Below, piece after piece: positions 5,370 to 5,672 of a DNA stretch of 5,672 bases (within the stretch, counting starts at the first letter, position 1; each line of letters begins with the position of its first letter). Location: contig DAOVIK010000133.1 in NCBI GenBank assembly GCA_030673735.1, positions 1-5,672 on the forward strand, written 5' to 3'. This stretch comes from Anaerolineae bacterium (GTDB lineage: Bacteria > Chloroflexota > Anaerolineae > Anaerolineales > E44-bin32). The notes under the pieces were generated by a model. It made no database searches, was not told the origin of the DNA, and was given only the letters and a program-made list of their open reading frames with translations. The position numbers and the translations under genes are program-made.

Positions 5370-5672
5370 CTAGCTTGGTGCACCCAACGAGCTTCTCAGG
5401 TAGGCCTCGATGAAGGCATCGAGATTGCCGTCCAAGACGTCAGTAGCATTCCCAACCTCGTGGCCGCTGCGATGATCTTTGACCATTTGGTATGGGTGAA
5501 GCACATAGGAGCGAATTTGGCTGCCCCATTCCGCCTGGACGTGCTCGCCCTTGATTTGGGCCAGTTCTTGCTCCTGCTGCTCACGTTTCAAGTCAAGCAA
5601 TCGGGTGCGCAAGACGCGCATCGCATTATCTTTATTCTGCGCCTGGGAGCGTTCGTTTTGGCAAATCGCGAC
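5370..5672 (-). CDS. prfB: Peptide chain release factor 2, C-terminal part (5' truncated by window)
   Basis: RF2 recognises UGA and UAA stop codons on the ribosome and triggers peptide release. The frame is open from the right edge, giving 100 visible codons that end at TAG 5370-5372. The visible part begins VAICQNERSQAQNKDNAMRV, which matches the conserved segment just after the catalytic GGQ loop. It continues with EWGSQIRSYVLHPYQMVKDH and a GNATDVLDGNLDAFIEAYL ending, all typical of RF2; RF1 differs at EWGSQIRSYVLHPY. The GGQ motif, the stop-codon-reading tripeptide and the site of any programmed +1 frameshift lie outside the window. secG begins 68 bases downstream from a separate promoter. 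Confidence 0.95.
   Translation of the reverse strand, partial: VAICQNERSQAQNKDNAMRVLRTRLLDLKREQQEQELAQIKGEHVQAEWGSQIRSYVLHPYQMVKDHRSGHEVGNATDVLDGNLDAFIEAYLRSSLGAPS

Noticed and set aside
1..5672. CRISPR array, insertion sequence, tRNA or rRNA
   Set aside because: I see no spaced identical repeats, transposase-like protein, terminal inverted repeats, or tRNA/rRNA signatures.

Overview
The window reads as ordinary housekeeping chromosome from a bacterium of moderate GC content. The combination of genes, the short two-domain S1 protein, SecG next to a peptide-type binding protein, and the Cys-rich acidic small-protein remnant suggest a Chloroflexota (Anaerolineae-like) organism. That placement is inference from family resemblance, not a database result.

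Layout: two plus-strand genes lie on the left. One is the 3' end of a RelA/SpoT-type (p)ppGpp synthetase/hydrolase (1-342, cut by the window edge). The other is a complete molybdopterin molybdenumtransferase, moeA (392-1651). Four minus-strand genes lie on the right, read from right to left: the 3' end of prfB (release factor 2, 5370-5672, cut by the edge), secG (5074-5301), a family 5 extracellular solute-binding protein (3337-5031), and a short protein with two S1 RNA-binding domains (2532-3260). The two blocks converge.

Between moeA and the S1 gene are about 880 bases with no intact gene, and this is the most unusual part of the window. It holds a broken small gene (2101-2343) for a Cys-rich N-terminal module plus a very acidic tail, readable only if two single-base indels are undone. 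Upstream of it is a second, unidentified coding remnant (about 1693-1929) split over two frames. Between the two remnants are perfect hairpins with GGATT loops, and a strong GC-rich hairpin (2392-2413) sits at the convergence point. All flanking genes are intact, so either this segment is decaying or it carries clustered sequence errors.

Two good minus-strand promoters are visible. One, between prfB and secG, has TTGTCG, a 17-base spacer and an extended TATAAT, and should drive secG and the binding protein. The other, between the binding protein and the S1 gene, is an extended TATAAT with a poor -35, flanked by an 11-base direct repeat. The genes act in separate core processes: stringent response, molybdenum cofactor synthesis, RNA binding/translation, solute capture, protein export and translation termination. 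I see no new multi-gene system; the frameshifted Cys-rich gene and its structured upstream region are the best leads.
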